Both the position numbers and the translations under genes were made by a program. DNA of 64,000 bases from Rhodobacteraceae bacterium QY30 (GTDB lineage: Bacteria > Pseudomonadota > Alphaproteobacteria > Rhodobacterales > Rhodobacteraceae), in the NCBI GenBank assembly GCA_002356635.1, contig CP023454.1, forward strand, positions 372,001 through 436,000. The letters run 5' to 3'. Numbering within the stretch: the stretch's first letter is position 1; the number at the start of each line of letters is the position of its first letter. Shown piece by piece: positions 34,539 to 46,530 of this stretch. A model generated the notes under the pieces. That model was not told the origin of the DNA, searched no databases, and worked only from the letters and a program-made list of their open reading frames with translations.

Positions 34539-35970
34539 TGCGTCGGCGGGCTGGCTGCGCCCGGCGCTGATCGTCGTCGGCGCGGTTACGGCGCTGCGCG
34601 TGCTGGCGCTGGCCTTCAACCAGACGGACCTTTTCGTCGACGAAGCGCAATACTGGTTCTGGGGCCGGAACCTGGATTTTGGCTATTACTCGAAACCCCC
34701 GCTGATCGCCTGGGTGATCCGGGCCTTTACCGAGGTGCTGGGCGACAGCCGGTTCGCCATCCGTCTGCCAGCGGCGCTTTTCCATGCCGCGACAGCCCTG
34801 ATCCTGGCCGCGCTGGCCGCTCGGATTCATTCGGGACGTGCGGCGCTGTGGGTCGCGGCCAGCTATGTCACCTTGCCCTTCGTTGCCCTGGGCAGCCTGC
34901 TGATCTCGACCGACACCATCCTTGCCCCGTTCTTTGCGGCGGGCCTCTTGTGGTGGTGGCGCGCCACGCAAGAGAACCGCGCGTCATTGGCGCTGGCGGC
35001 GGGCGTCATGGTCGGGCTGGCGGCGCTGGCGAAATACGCGGCGATCTATTTCTTTCCCTGCGCGGTGCTGGCGGCGGTGCTGGCCGCGCCGATGCGGGGC
35101 AACCTGCGGCTCTGGCTGATGCTGGTCGTCGGCTTTGGAGTCACGGTCCTGCCGAACGTGATCTGGAACCTGACCCATGACCTGAGCACGGTCGAACACA
35201 CGATGGACAACGTGGGCTGGGTGCGAGAGGCGACGGGCCCGTCGCTGGACCTCGCCTCGCTGGCCGAGTTCTTCGGCGCGCAGTTCGCCGTTTTCGGACC
35301 GGTCCTGTTCGCGGCCCTGTTGTGGGCCTGTGCACAGCCGCGCCCGGCGACGCGGCGCGCGTTGCTGGCGTTTGCGTTTCCGATCCTGCTGGTGGTCTGC
35401 GTGCAGGCGCTGATGGACCGCGCCTATGCCAACTGGGCGGTGGTGGCCTATTACGCCGGAACTCTGGTGGCCGTGCCGTTCCTGCTGGAGCGCGCGCCCC
35501 GGTTGCTGTCGGTGTCGCTGGTCCTCAACACGGCGATCGCGATCCTGCTGCCGGCGCTGACGGTGCTGGCACCCTGGCCCGTGCGGGACGGCCAACCCCT
35601 GTTGCAGAGGTATCTGGGGCAGGCGCGGCTGTCGGAACAGATCCTCGAGGCGGCCCGCCGCTCGGGTGTGACGACCGTGCTGGCGAAGGACCGGGCCATC
35701 CTGGCCGACCTTTTCTACACCGGCCGCGAAGCAGGGCTGGCGATCCGGGCCGCCCGGCCAGCGGGTCGGCCGCGGAATTACTACGAACAGAACTTCGCCA
35801 TCGGCATCGGGGACAACGGTCCCGTACTGGCCGTCCTGCCGGCCGCCCCCACCTGCGACGGGTTCGAACAGATGCCGCTCGGCAAGCTCGACACCCGAAT
35901 CGGCGCCTGGCACAAGACGCGCCTGTCGACCTACCTGATCGGAGCGGATTGTGCCCGGGCGCTTCGCTAA
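34531..35970 (+). CDS. GT-C glycosyltransferase, ArnT/PMT_2-like
   Basis: 479 residues with about 11-12 hydrophobic segments. The first periplasmic loop carries DLFVDEAQYWFW (33-44), where Asp37-Glu38 correspond to the acidic catalytic pair of PMT/ArnT enzymes. The DFGYYSKPPLIAW stretch (49-61) is the usual following block. Such enzymes move a sugar from a polyprenyl-phosphate carrier to lipid A or protein on the periplasmic side. With GT2 and LAB_N genes in front it completes a lipid-linked sugar path. Overlaps the LAB_N stop and the PAP2 start. Confidence 0.87.
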   Translation: MPDASAGWLRPALIVVGAVTALRVLALAFNQTDLFVDEAQYWFWGRNLDFGYYSKPPLIAWVIRAFTEVLGDSRFAIRLPAALFHAATALILAALAARIHSGRAALWVAASYVTLPFVALGSLLISTDTILAPFFAAGLLWWWRATQENRASLALAAGVMVGLAALAKYAAIYFFPCAVLAAVLAAPMRGNLRLWLMLVVGFGVTVLPNVIWNLTHDLSTVEHTMDNVGWVREATGPSLDLASLAEFFGAQFAVFGPVLFAALLWACAQPRPATRRALLAFAFPILLVVCVQALMDRAYANWAVVAYYAGTLVAVPFLLERAPRLLSVSLVLNTAIAILLPALTVLAPWPVRDGQPLLQRYLGQARLSEQILEAARRSGVTTVLAKDRAILADLFYTGREAGLAIRAARPAGRPRNYYEQNFAIGIGDNGPVLAVLPAAPTCDGFEQMPLGKLDTRIGAWHKTRLSTYLIGADCARALR

Positions 35971-36688
35971 GATCTGGGGGCCGGTCCTTGCCGTGCTGGC
36001 GGTGATCGGGGTGGCCGCGGCGATCTTCGCGCTTGGGCCGGGGCTGGATCCGTGGATCACCGCGCAGTTCTACGACGGCAGCGGATTTCCCGCCGAAAGC
36101 GGGGCGTTCAGCAAGGGGGTTCGCCTGCTGATCTGGGATGCCAGCATCGCGCTTGCGGCCCTCTCTGCGGTCATGGCGGGACTGGGGGCCTTCGGGAAGA
36201 CGGTGCTGCGTATCCCCGCCCATGTCTGGGCCTATATCCTGACGGTCTACCTTTTGGGGCCCGCGCTTCTGGTGAACGTCATCCTGAAGGCGCACTGGGG
36301 CAGGGCACGTCCGGCGACGACCACCGAATTCGGCGGCAATTTCGATTATACCCCCTTCTGGCAGCCCGGCCTGCAATGCGTTCACAACTGTTCCTTCACC
36401 TCGGGCGAGGCCGCTTCGGCGGCGGCGCTGGGTATCGCGCTTTTCGCACTCATGCCCTTTCTGACGCGAGGCTGGACGCGGATCGCCCGGCTGGGGTATG
36501 GGGCTGCGGCGGTGGTGCTTCCCCTGATGGCGGCACTGCAACGGCTGGCGGCGGGACGGCATTTCGCGTCCGACGTGGTGTTCAGCATCCTGTTCGTCGG
36601 CCTGATCGCCGTGGCCCTGCGGGCGGCCTTCCTGACCTGGCGACACGCGGGCCGCGTCACCGCGCCGCGCCCGCGTGGGCCGTGTTGA
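35951..36688 (+). CDS. PAP2-family membrane phosphatase, variant active site
   Basis: 245 residues, GTG start overlapping the previous gene by 20 bases. Six hydrophobic segments. The PAP2 triad is readable: KX6RP at Lys113-Pro121, and RX5HX3D at Arg198, His204 and Asp208. The middle PSGH motif is replaced by SFTSGE (148-153), so Glu153 stands where His is expected. Members of this superfamily include lipid A phosphatases LpxE/LpxF and undecaprenyl-diphosphate phosphatases. Given its neighbours, lipid A dephosphorylation or carrier recycling is the best guess. Its stop codon lies inside the -35 box of the str promoter. Confidence 0.85.
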   Translation: MPGRFAKIWGPVLAVLAVIGVAAAIFALGPGLDPWITAQFYDGSGFPAESGAFSKGVRLLIWDASIALAALSAVMAGLGAFGKTVLRIPAHVWAYILTVYLLGPALLVNVILKAHWGRARPATTTEFGGNFDYTPFWQPGLQCVHNCSFTSGEAASAAALGIALFALMPFLTRGWTRIARLGYGAAAVVLPLMAALQRLAAGRHFASDVVFSILFVGLIAVALRAAFLTWRHAGRVTAPRPRGPC

Positions 36689-36713
36689 CACCCCTCCCGA
36701 TTCCCCCTATACG
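36685..36713 (+). promoter_or_regulatory. Strong str-operon promoter (TTGACA-17-TATACG)
   Basis: A consensus -35 TTGACA (36685-36690), 17-base spacer, and -10 TATACG (36708-36713). The PAP2 stop TGA (36686-36688) is part of the -35 box. The predicted start near 36720 gives a ~225-base leader before rpsL; no clear gene is in it. Confidence 0.85.
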
Positions 36714-36944
36714 GCGCCAACCCGAAGTGTGTGCAGCCGATGCGCGCCGCCGGGTATCATGACTGACGTGGTCACGATCCGGGCGCAAGCCCCGATCCTC
36801 TGGAATCCCACCGCACCGTTCCCGTTCGGGGGCGTCTGCGGTTTTGGTGTTTTGCGGACGCGCAAGGCACGACCTAGGCGAAAGCCCCCGGATGCGGCAC
36901 TGACGAGTGTCCGTTGAACGGGCTGCAACACAAGGCGAGAGTTT

Positions 36945-37316
36945 ATGCCGACGATCCAACAGCTGATCCGCAAGCCGCGGGAAGCGAACGTCCGGAAGTC
37001 CAAGTCGCAGCACCTGGAAGGGTGCCCGCAGAAGCGCGGCGTCTGCACGCGCGTCTACACCACCACGCCGAAGAAGCCGAACTCGGCCATGCGGAAGGTT
37101 GCCAAGGTGCGCCTGACCAATGGCTTCGAGGTGATCAGCTACATCCCCGGTGAAAAGCACAACCTTCAGGAACACTCGGTTGTCCTGATCCGTGGCGGCC
37201 GGGTGAAAGACCTTCCGGGTGTCCGCTACCACATCCTGCGCGGTGTTCTGGATACCCAGGGCGTCAAAGATCGTCGTCAACGCCGTTCGAAATACGGCGC
37301 GAAGCGTCCGAAGTAA
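36945..37316 (+). CDS. rpsL: 30S ribosomal protein S12
   Basis: 123 residues. A decoding-centre protein. TTPKKPNSA (40-48) keeps the lysine (E. coli Lys42/43 region) whose change gives streptomycin resistance, and [12 protein letters not shown] keeps the aspartate that is methylthiolated in many bacteria. ATG after GCGAGAGTTT. First gene of rpsL-rpsG-fusA-tuf, behind a long leader. Confidence 0.99.
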   Translation: MPTIQQLIRKPREANVRKSKSQHLEGCPQKRGVCTRVYTTTPKKPNSAMRKVAKVRLTNGFEVISYIPGEKHNLQEHSVVLIRGGRVKDLPGVRYHILRGVLDTQGVKDRRQRRSKYGAKRPK

Positions 37317-37799
<483 letters not shown>

Positions 37800-37813
37800 G
37801 AGGACGCCTCATC

Positions 37814-39931
<2,118 letters not shown>

Positions 39932-39940
39932 TTTTCGGGT

Positions 39941-39996
39941 CGCGCCCTTCGGGGCGCGCACCCTACCCAATCCGTAGGGTGCGTGGCTTCACGCAC
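39941..39996. repeat. Stacked palindromes between fusA and tuf2 (REP-like)
   Basis: Three inverted repeats in 56 bases: CGCGCCC/GGGCGCG around TTCG (39941-39958), GCACCCTAC/GTAGGGTGC (39958-39982) and GTGCGTG/CACGCAC around GCTT (39979-39996). The second and third share 39979-39982, so only one can form at a time. The GTAGGGTGCGTG...CACGCACC form resembles dispersed palindromes common in Rhodobacteraceae intergenic DNA; that is from memory and needs a genome search. Confidence 0.6.
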
Positions 39997-40019
39997 CGAC
40001 ACCGAAACAGGAGGCCAGC

Positions 40020-41195
40020 ATGGCAAAGGCAAAGTTTGAACGGACGAAACCGCACGTCAACGTGGGCACGATCGGCCACGTCGACCACGGCAAGACGACG
40101 CTGACGGCGGCGATCACGAAGTACTTCGGGGAATTCAAGGCCTACGATCAGATCGACGCGGCGCCGGAAGAGCGTGCGCGGGGGATCACGATCTCGACGG
40201 CGCACGTGGAATACGAGACCGCGAACCGTCACTACGCGCACGTCGACTGCCCGGGCCACGCCGACTATGTGAAGAACATGATCACCGGTGCTGCGCAGAT
40301 GGACGGCGCGATCCTGGTCGTGAACGCCGCCGACGGCCCGATGCCGCAGACGCGCGAACACATCCTGCTGGGCCGTCAGGTCGGCATTCCCTACATGGTC
40401 GTCTACATGAACAAGGTCGACCAGGTGGATGACGCCGAACTGCTGGAACTGGTCGAGATGGAAGTCCGCGAACTGCTGTCGTCCTACGACTACCCGGGCG
40501 ACGACATTCCGATCGTCAAGGGTTCGGCGCTGGCCGCGCTGGAAGGCCGCGACAAGGAAATCGGCGAGGATTCGATCCGCGCGCTGATGGAAGCGGTCGA
40601 CACCTACATCCCGACGCCCGCGCGTCCGGTGGACCAGCCGTTCCTGATGCCGATCGAGGACGTGTTCTCGATCTCGGGCCGCGGCACGGTTGTGACCGGC
40701 CGGGTCGAGCGTGGCGTGATCAACGTCGGCGACGAAGTCGAGATCGTCGGCATCCGCGCGACGCAGAAATCGACCTGCACCGGCGTCGAGATGTTCCGCA
40801 AGCTGCTGGATCGTGGTGAAGCGGGCGACAACGTCGGCGTCCTGCTGCGCGGCATCGACCGTGACGGCGTGGAACGCGGCCAGGTGCTGTGCAAGCCGAA
40901 GTCGGTGAACCCGCACACGAACTTCGAAGCCGAGGCCTACATCCTGACGAAGGAAGAAGGCGGCCGCCACACGCCGTTCTTCGCCAACTACCGTCCGCAG
41001 TTCTACTTCCGCACGACCGACGTGACGGGCACGGTGAAACTGCCGGAAGGCACCGAGATGGTGATGCCGGGCGACAACCTGAAGTTCGAGGTCGAGCTGA
41101 TCGCCCCGATCGCGATGGAAGAAAAACTGCGCTTCGCCATCCGTGAAGGCGGCCGCACCGTCGGCGCCGGCGTCGTATCGAAAATCCTGAAGTAA
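40020..41195 (+). CDS. tuf: Elongation factor Tu, copy 2
   Basis: 391 residues, the str-operon copy. By eye identical in DNA to copy 1 at 17908-19083, including codon choice, which points to gene conversion. AGGAGG seven bases upstream (AACAGGAGGCCAGC) is a stronger ribosome site than that of copy 1. Continues into the S10 cluster with only a 76-base gap and no T-run terminator. Confidence 0.99.
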   Translation: MAKAKFERTKPHVNVGTIGHVDHGKTTLTAAITKYFGEFKAYDQIDAAPEERARGITISTAHVEYETANRHYAHVDCPGHADYVKNMITGAAQMDGAILVVNAADGPMPQTREHILLGRQVGIPYMVVYMNKVDQVDDAELLELVEMEVRELLSSYDYPGDDIPIVKGSALAALEGRDKEIGEDSIRALMEAVDTYIPTPARPVDQPFLMPIEDVFSISGRGTVVTGRVERGVINVGDEVEIVGIRATQKSTCTGVEMFRKLLDRGEAGDNVGVLLRGIDRDGVERGQVLCKPKSVNPHTNFEAEAYILTKEEGGRHTPFFANYRPQFYFRTTDVTGTVKLPEGTEMVMPGDNLKFEVELIAPIAMEEKLRFAIREGGRTVGAGVVSKILK

Positions 41196-41209
41196 GACTA
41201 CGGTTCGAC

Positions 41210-41237
41210 GCAGGCCGCGCAATGAGGCGCGGTCTGC
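41210..41237 (+). promoter_or_regulatory. Hairpin between tuf2 and rpsJ
   Basis: GCAGGCCGCGC (41210-41220) pairs with GCGCGGTCTGC (41227-41237), one G-T pair, loop AATGAG. No T-run follows. Possibly an attenuation or processing site at the str/S10 junction. Confidence 0.5.
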
Positions 41238-41271
41238 CTCTCAACCTTTGGCCCCTAAAAGGCAGATGACT

Positions 41272-41580
41272 ATGCAAGGTCAGAATATCCGTATCCGGCT
41301 GAAGGCCTTCGATTACCGTGTGCTGGATGCCAGCACCCAGGAAATCGTGAACACGGCCAAGCGGACCGGCGCCACCGTTCGTGGTCCGATCCCGCTGCCC
41401 AACAAGATCGAGAAGTTCACCGTTCTGCGCGGTCCGCACATCGACAAGAAGTCGCGCGACCAGTGGGAAATCCGCACGCACAAGCGTCTTCTCGACATCG
41501 TCGATCCGACCCCGCAAACCGTGGACGCGCTGATGAAGCTCGACCTGGCTGCCGGTGTCGACGTCGAGATCAAGGTCTGA
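41272..41580 (+). CDS. rpsJ: 30S ribosomal protein S10 (NusE)
   Basis: 102 residues from ATG 41272, giving [19 protein letters not shown], which matches the E. coli start and length (103). AAAAGG nine bases upstream supports it; ATG 41266 adds two residues. Part of the 30S head and the NusG partner in coupling and antitermination. First gene of the S10 cluster. Confidence 0.97.
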   Translation: MQGQNIRIRLKAFDYRVLDASTQEIVNTAKRTGATVRGPIPLPNKIEKFTVLRGPHIDKKSRDQWEIRTHKRLLDIVDPTPQTVDALMKLDLAAGVDVEIKV

Positions 41581-41593
41581 GGAGGGCACCCGA

Positions 41594-42322
41594 ATGCTTC
41601 GTTCTGGTGTAATCGCCAAGAAGCTGGGCATGACCCGGCTGTTCCTGGAAGACGGCAAGCAGGTTCCTGTGACCGTTCTCCAACTCGACAACCTGCAGGT
41701 CGTGGCGCAGCGCACCACCGAGCGGGACGGCTACACTGCCGTTCAGCTGGGTGCCGGCGCCGCCAAGGCCAAGCGCACCACCGCCGCGATGCGCGGCCAC
41801 TTCGCGAAAGCGAACGTGGCGCCCAAGCGCAAGATCGCGGAGTTCCGCGTGTCGCCCGAAAACCTGATCGAAGTCGGTGCCGAAATCTCGGCGGCCCACT
41901 ACGCTGAAGGCCAGTTCGTCGACATCGCCGGCACCTCGATCGGTAAAGGCTTTGCCGGTGCGATGAAGCGTCACAATTTCGGTGGTCTGCGCGCCTCGCA
42001 CGGCGTGTCGATCAGCCACCGTTCGCACGGTTCGACCGGCCAGTGCCAGGACCCCGGCAAGGTGTTCAAGGGCAAGAAGATGGCTGGCCATCTGGGCGCC
42101 GTGCGTGTGACCACGCAGAACATCCAGGTCGTCCGCACGGACGCCGACCGCGGCCTGATCATGGTCAAGGGTTCGGTTCCGGGCAACAAGGGCGGCTGGG
42201 TCACGATCAAGGATGCGGTCAAGAAGCCGCTGCCGAAGGACCTGCCGCTGCCGGCAGCCCTGAAATCGGCTGCGGGTGCCGCTTCGGCCGCCGAAGCGCC
42301 CGCCGAAGGGGGTGAAGCATGA
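41594..42322 (+). CDS. rplC: 50S ribosomal protein L3
   Basis: 242 residues from ATG 41594, with GGAGGGCACC upstream. Longer than E. coli (209) because of a basic/Ala-rich C-terminal tail, usual in alphaproteobacteria. An early 50S assembly protein whose loop reaches the peptidyl transferase centre ([19 protein letters not shown]). The GQ site that PrmB methylates in other species is present. ATGA overlap with rplD. Confidence 0.98.
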   Translation: MLRSGVIAKKLGMTRLFLEDGKQVPVTVLQLDNLQVVAQRTTERDGYTAVQLGAGAAKAKRTTAAMRGHFAKANVAPKRKIAEFRVSPENLIEVGAEISAAHYAEGQFVDIAGTSIGKGFAGAMKRHNFGGLRASHGVSISHRSHGSTGQCQDPGKVFKGKKMAGHLGAVRVTTQNIQVVRTDADRGLIMVKGSVPGNKGGWVTIKDAVKKPLPKDLPLPAALKSAAGAASAAEAPAEGGEA

Positions 42323-42939
42323 AACTCGATGTGATCAGCCTCGACGCCAAGAAGTCGGGCACGGTCGATCTGGACGACGCGATCTTCGGCCTTGAGCCGC
42401 GCGCCGACATCCTGCATCGTCTGGTCCGCTGGCAGCGCGCCAAGGCACAGGCCGGTACCCACTCGGTGCTGGGCAAGTCGGATGTCAGCTATTCGACCAA
42501 GAAGATCTACCGCCAGAAAGGCACCGGCGGGGCCCGTCACGGGTCGCGCAAGGCGCCGATCTTCCGGAAGGGTGGCGTTTACAAAGGTCCGACCCCGCGC
42601 AGCCATGCGCATGATCTGACCAAGAAGTTCCGCGCCCTGGGCCTGAAGCACGCGCTGTCGGCTAAAGCCACGACCGGCAACCTTGTCATCCTCGAGAACC
42701 TCGAGATGACCGAGGCCAAAACCGCGACCCTGGCGAAAGCCGCCAAGGAGCTGGGCTGGAAGCGTGTCCTGATCATCGACGGCGCCGAGGTGAACGAGAA
42801 CTTCGCCCTGGCCGCGCGCAACATCGAGGGCATCGATGTGCTGCCGTCGATCGGTGCCAATGTCTATGACATCCTCAAGCGTGATGTTCTCGTCATCACC
42901 AAGGCGGGTGTCGAAGCGCTGGAGGCGCGCCTGAAATGA
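42319..42939 (+). CDS. rplD: 50S ribosomal protein L4
   Basis: 206 residues. The long loop lining the exit tunnel includes [20 protein letters not shown]. In gammaproteobacteria L4 represses the S10 operon; no matching leader is obvious here. Overlaps rplC and rplW by 4 bases each (ATGA), showing coupled translation. Confidence 0.98.
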   Translation: MKLDVISLDAKKSGTVDLDDAIFGLEPRADILHRLVRWQRAKAQAGTHSVLGKSDVSYSTKKIYRQKGTGGARHGSRKAPIFRKGGVYKGPTPRSHAHDLTKKFRALGLKHALSAKATTGNLVILENLEMTEAKTATLAKAAKELGWKRVLIIDGAEVNENFALAARNIEGIDVLPSIGANVYDILKRDVLVITKAGVEALEARLK

Positions 42940-43259
42940 GCAAGGCTCCCAAGACCCAGGACGTGGCCCTGAAGCCCGAACACTACGACGTCATCCGCAA
43001 GCCGGTGATCACCGAAAAGGCGACCATGGCTTCGGAAAACGGCGCGGTGGTGTTCCAGGTGGCGATGGACGCGAACAAGCCGCAGATCAAGGAAGCGGTC
43101 GAAACGCTGTTCGGCGTCAAGGTGAAGGCGGTCAACACCACCATCACCAAGGGCAAGGTCAAGAAGTTCCGCGGCAAGACCGGCGTTCGGAATGACGTCA
43201 AGAAGGCCTACGTCACCCTCGAAGAGGGAAATACTATCGACGTCTCGACGGGCCTCTGA
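42936..43259 (+). CDS. rplW: 50S ribosomal protein L23
   Basis: 107 residues. Docking site for trigger factor and SRP at the tunnel exit. The conserved [16 protein letters not shown] opening lies after a short extension ([18 protein letters not shown]). Overlaps rplD by 4 bases. A terminator-like hairpin follows. Confidence 0.98.
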   Translation: MSKAPKTQDVALKPEHYDVIRKPVITEKATMASENGAVVFQVAMDANKPQIKEAVETLFGVKVKAVNTTITKGKVKKFRGKTGVRNDVKKAYVTLEEGNTIDVSTGL

Positions 43260-43276
43260 TAGAGAACCACGAATCT

Positions 43277-43311
43277 CGCGGCCCCGGGTAATCGGGGCCG
43301 CGTGCCTTTTC
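43277..43311 (+). terminator. Terminator-like hairpin inside the S10 cluster (rplW-rplB)
   Basis: CGCGGCCCCG (43277-43286) pairs perfectly with CGGGGCCGCG (43293-43302), loop GGTAAT, then TGCCTTTT. The T-run is short and offset by four bases, so partial termination or attenuation is likely. Confidence 0.65.
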
Positions 43312-43411
43312 GGGAATCCGCCTTCGGCTTTTCCTGAATTTCACGACGGGGACCTGCGGGGCCCTATATCGAAACGGACCGAAAGGTCCAAAGCTACGGA
43401 AGACAGAGAGC

Positions 43412-44248
43412 ATGGCACTCAAGTCGTATAAGCCGACGACGCCTGGCCAGCGTGGGCTGGTTCTGATCGACCGTTCGGAGCTTTGGAAAGGACGCCCGGT
43501 CAAATCCCTTACCGAGGGTTTGACCAAGTCGGGCGGCCGGAACAACACCGGACGTATTACCTCGTTCCACAAGGGCGGCGGCGCGAAGCGTCTGTACCGC
43601 ATCGTGGACTTCAAGCGTCGCAAGTTCGACGTTCCGGCGACCGTCGAGCGGATCGAATACGATCCGAACCGGACCGCCTTCATCGCCCTGATCCGCTATC
43701 AGGACGGCGAACAGACCTATATCCTCGCGCCGCAGCGTCTGGCCGTGGGCGACAGCGTCATCGCTGGCGCCAAGACCGACGTGAAGCCGGGCAATGCGAT
43801 GCCCTTCTCGGGCATGCCGATCGGCACGATCGTTCACAACGTCGAACTGAAGCCGGGCAAGGGCGGCCAGCTGGCCCGTGCCGCCGGCACCTATGCCCAG
43901 TTCGTCGGCCGTGACGGTGGCTATGCGCAGATCCGCCTCAGCTCGGGCGAGCTGCGGATGGTGCGTCAGGAGTGCATCGCGACCGTTGGCGCGGTGTCGA
44001 ACCCCGACAACTCGAACCAGAACCTTGGCAAGGCCGGGCGTCGCCGTCACATGGGCATCCGCCCGACCGTTCGCGGCGTGGCCATGAACCCGATCGACCA
44101 CCCGCATGGTGGTGGTGAAGGCCGCACCTCCGGCGGCCGGACCCCGGTCACCCCGTGGGGCAAGGACACCAAGGGCAAGAAAACCCGCTCGAACAAGTCG
44201 ACCGACAAGTACATCGTCCGGTCGCGCAGCGCGAAGAAGGGGCGTTAA
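43412..44248 (+). CDS. rplB: 50S ribosomal protein L2
   Basis: 278 residues. Essential for subunit joining and peptidyl transfer. The conserved [13 protein letters not shown] block (near residues 229-241) holds the His implicated in activity. Starts 152 bases after rplW, an unusually wide gap that contains a hairpin. ATG after GACAGAGAGC. Confidence 0.98.
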   Translation: MALKSYKPTTPGQRGLVLIDRSELWKGRPVKSLTEGLTKSGGRNNTGRITSFHKGGGAKRLYRIVDFKRRKFDVPATVERIEYDPNRTAFIALIRYQDGEQTYILAPQRLAVGDSVIAGAKTDVKPGNAMPFSGMPIGTIVHNVELKPGKGGQLARAAGTYAQFVGRDGGYAQIRLSSGELRMVRQECIATVGAVSNPDNSNQNLGKAGRRRHMGIRPTVRGVAMNPIDHPHGGGEGRTSGGRTPVTPWGKDTKGKKTRSNKSTDKYIVRSRSAKKGR

Positions 44249-44251
44249 TCC

Positions 44252-44530
44252 ATGGCACGTTCTATCTGGAAGGGCCCCTTTGTCGACGCCTACCTGCTGA
44301 AGAAGGCAGAAAAGGCGCGCGCATCGGGCAAAAGTGACGTGATCAAGATCTGGTCGCGCCGTTCGACGATCCTGCCGCAATTCGTGGGTCTGACCTTCGC
44401 GGTCTACAATGGCCAGAAGCATATCCCGGTGAACGTCACCGAGGAGATGATCGGCCAGAAGTTCGGTGAATATTCGCCGACCCGCACCTATTACGGCCAC
44501 GCGGCCGACAAGAAAGCCAAGAGGAAGTAA
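44252..44530 (+). CDS. rpsS: 30S ribosomal protein S19
   Basis: 92 residues. Binds the 30S head near the A-site finger with S13. [17 protein letters not shown] and the GHKLGEF-type region (here [16 protein letters not shown]) fit the family. Begins 3 bases after rplB, with GGGGCG in the rplB end as ribosome site. Confidence 0.98.
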   Translation: MARSIWKGPFVDAYLLKKAEKARASGKSDVIKIWSRRSTILPQFVGLTFAVYNGQKHIPVNVTEEMIGQKFGEYSPTRTYYGHAADKKAKRK

Positions 44531-44533
44531 GCC

Positions 44534-44926
44534 ATGAGCAAGGAAAAGAATCCGCGCCGCGTGGCCGATAACGAAGCCTTCGCCAAGGCGAAGATGCTGC
44601 GTACCTCGCCGCAGAAACTGAACCTCGTTGCCCAGCTGATCCGCGGCAAGAAGGTGGAAAAGGCCTTGGCCGATCTGACCTTCTCGAAGAAGCGCATCGC
44701 GATCGACGTGAAGAAGTGCCTGCAGTCGGCCATCGCCAACGCCGAAAACAACCACAGCCTGGACGTGGACAACCTGGTTGTCGCGGAAGCCTGGGTTGGC
44801 AAGAACCTGGTAATGAAGCGTGGCCGCCCGCGGGCCCGTGGCCGGTTCGGCAAGATCATGAAACCGTTCAGCGAACTGACGATCAAGGTCCGGCAGGTCG
44901 AAGAAGCAGCTGGGGAGCAAGCGTAA
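44534..44926 (+). CDS. rplV: 50S ribosomal protein L22
   Basis: 130 residues, longer than E. coli (110). Its beta-hairpin lines the exit tunnel; the tip contains [14 protein letters not shown], intact at the macrolide-related positions as far as can be judged. Three bases after rpsS. Stop overlaps the rpsC start by one base. Confidence 0.97.
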   Translation: MSKEKNPRRVADNEAFAKAKMLRTSPQKLNLVAQLIRGKKVEKALADLTFSKKRIAIDVKKCLQSAIANAENNHSLDVDNLVVAEAWVGKNLVMKRGRPRARGRFGKIMKPFSELTIKVRQVEEAAGEQA

Positions 44927-45648
44927 TGGGACAGAAGGTCAACCCCATCGGGATGCGCCTCCAGGTCAACCGGACCTGGGACAGCCGCTGGTTCGCCGAA
45001 AGCAAGGACTACGGCAACCTGCTTCTGGAAGACCTCCGCATGCGCGAGTTCATCCACGAAGACGCCAAGCAGGCCGGTGTCAGCAAGGTGATCATCGAAC
45101 GTCCGCACAAGAAGTGCCGCGTGACGATCCACACTGCGCGCCCGGGTGTCATCATCGGCAAGAAAGGCGCCGATATCGAGACCCTGCGCAAGAAACTGGC
45201 CGCGTTCACCAAATCGGAACTGCACCTCAACATCGTTGAAGTCCGCAAGCCCGAACTGGATGCGCAACTGGTGGCGGAATCGATCGCCCAGCAGCTGGAA
45301 CGCCGGGTGTCCTTCCGTCGCGCCATGAAGCGCGCCGTGCAGAACGCCATGCGCATGGGTGCCCTGGGCATCCGCGTCAACGTCGGTGGCCGTCTGGGTG
45401 GCGCCGAAATCGCGCGGACCGAATGGTATCGTGAAGGCCGCGTGCCGCTGCACACCCTGCGTGCCGACATCGACTATGCTCTCTCGGAAGCTTCGACCCC
45501 CTACGGCATCATTGGCGTGAAGGTCTGGATCTTCAAAGGCGAGATCATGGAACATGACCCGCAGGCTCGTGATCGTCGGGCCGCCGAAGCCCAGGACGGG
45601 CCGGCGCCCCGCGGCCCGCGCCGCGATGACCGCCGCGACGCCCGGTAA
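44926..45648 (+). CDS. rpsC: 30S ribosomal protein S3
   Basis: 240 residues. Forms part of the mRNA entry channel. N-terminal KH domain with [17 protein letters not shown] (GXXG loop), then the C-terminal domain. An Arg/Asp-rich tail ([12 protein letters not shown]) is lineage-typical. TAATG overlap with rplV. Confidence 0.98.
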   Translation: MGQKVNPIGMRLQVNRTWDSRWFAESKDYGNLLLEDLRMREFIHEDAKQAGVSKVIIERPHKKCRVTIHTARPGVIIGKKGADIETLRKKLAAFTKSELHLNIVEVRKPELDAQLVAESIAQQLERRVSFRRAMKRAVQNAMRMGALGIRVNVGGRLGGAEIARTEWYREGRVPLHTLRADIDYALSEASTPYGIIGVKVWIFKGEIMEHDPQARDRRAAEAQDGPAPRGPRRDDRRDAR

Positions 45649-45660
45649 GGAGTAAGGACA

Positions 45661-46074
45661 ATGCTGCAACCAAAACGGACAAAGTTCCGCAAACAGCACA
45701 AGGGCCGGATCCACGGCGAAGCCAAGGGCGGGTTCGAGCTGAACTTCGGCGGATACGGCCTGAAGGCCACCGAGCCCGAGCGCGTTACGGCGCGGCAGAT
45801 CGAAGCGGCCCGCCGCGCGATCACCCGCCACATGAAGCGTCAGGGCCGCGTCTGGATCCGCATTTTCCCGGACGTCCCCGTTACCGGCAAACCCACCGAA
45901 GTTCGGATGGGTAAGGGCAAGGGCTCGGTCGATTACTGGGCGGCCAAGGTGAAGCCCGGTCGCGTGATGTTCGAGATCGACGGAGTTGCCGAGCCGATCG
46001 CCCGCGAAGCCCTGCGCCTGGGCGCGATGAAGCTTCCGGTCCTGACCCGGATCGTCGTGCGCGAAGACTGGTAA
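45661..46074 (+). CDS. rplP: 50S ribosomal protein L16
   Basis: 137 residues, close to E. coli (136). Sits at the A site and central protuberance. Starts [16 protein letters not shown], the family signature. AAGGAGTAAGGACA precedes the ATG. A hairpin and a likely promoter follow, so rpmC onward may be partly independent. Confidence 0.98.
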   Translation: MLQPKRTKFRKQHKGRIHGEAKGGFELNFGGYGLKATEPERVTARQIEAARRAITRHMKRQGRVWIRIFPDVPVTGKPTEVRMGKGKGSVDYWAAKVKPGRVMFEIDGVAEPIAREALRLGAMKLPVLTRIVVREDW

Positions 46075-46100
46075 GACACCCGTCTGATTTGATCTTTCAG

Positions 46101-46126
46101 AAGGGCCGGGGGCAATCCCGGCCCTT
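46101..46126 (+). terminator. Hairpin after rplP, no T-run
   Basis: AAGGGCCGGG (46101-46110) pairs perfectly with CCCGGCCCTT (46117-46126), loop GGCAAT. The following ACTGCATC has no T-run, so it may slow or process the transcript rather than end it. Confidence 0.5.
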
Positions 46127-46171
46127 ACTGCATCTGGCACGCCGCCGCAGTTCGGAGTGGCAAAGTTTCCC

Positions 46172-46200
46172 TTGCTGCGCCCCACTTCCCCCTGTATGGA
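46172..46200 (+). promoter_or_regulatory. Predicted internal promoter for rpmC onward (TTGCTG-17-TATGGA)
   Basis: TTGCTG at 46172-46177, 17 bases, TATGGA at 46195-46200, in the 243-base gap between rplP and rpmC. Leader of ~110 bases. Confidence 0.5.
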
Positions 46201-46317
46201 GGCGCATCCACGGCTCCGGGGTGACTCGGAATCGGTGGTTTATCATTGATCCACCAGGTTCAAGGTGACCCTGACATCTGTAGGGGCCCGCTGGTGATTG
46301 TGAAAAGGAACAGGCGA

Positions 46318-46518
46318 ATGAACGCCAAGGAACTGAACGCGAAGACGCCGGACCAGCTCCGCGACGATCTTCTGGCGCTGAAGAAGGAAGCCTTCAACCT
46401 GCGCTTCCAGCAGGCCACCGGCCAGCTGGAAAACACCGCCCGGGTGCGCATCGTCCGCCGTGACGTTGCCCGCATCAAGACGGTGCTGAACGCCAAAGCC
46501 GCAGACGCTGCGAAGTAA
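46318..46518 (+). CDS. rpmC: 50S ribosomal protein L29
   Basis: 66 residues from ATG 46318 ([17 protein letters not shown]). AAAAGGAACAGGCGA provides the ribosome site, so the longer reading from 46246 is not needed. Two long helices packing near L23 at the tunnel exit. 12 bases before rpsQ. Confidence 0.97.
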   Translation: MNAKELNAKTPDQLRDDLLALKKEAFNLRFQQATGQLENTARVRIVRRDVARIKTVLNAKAADAAK

Positions 46519-46530
46519 GAGGGAACAGCC

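Noticed and set aside
36759-36917. 52-codon frame in the rpsL leader as a leader peptide
   Set aside because: No ribosome site and no recognisable protein. The region is better read as an untranslated leader.
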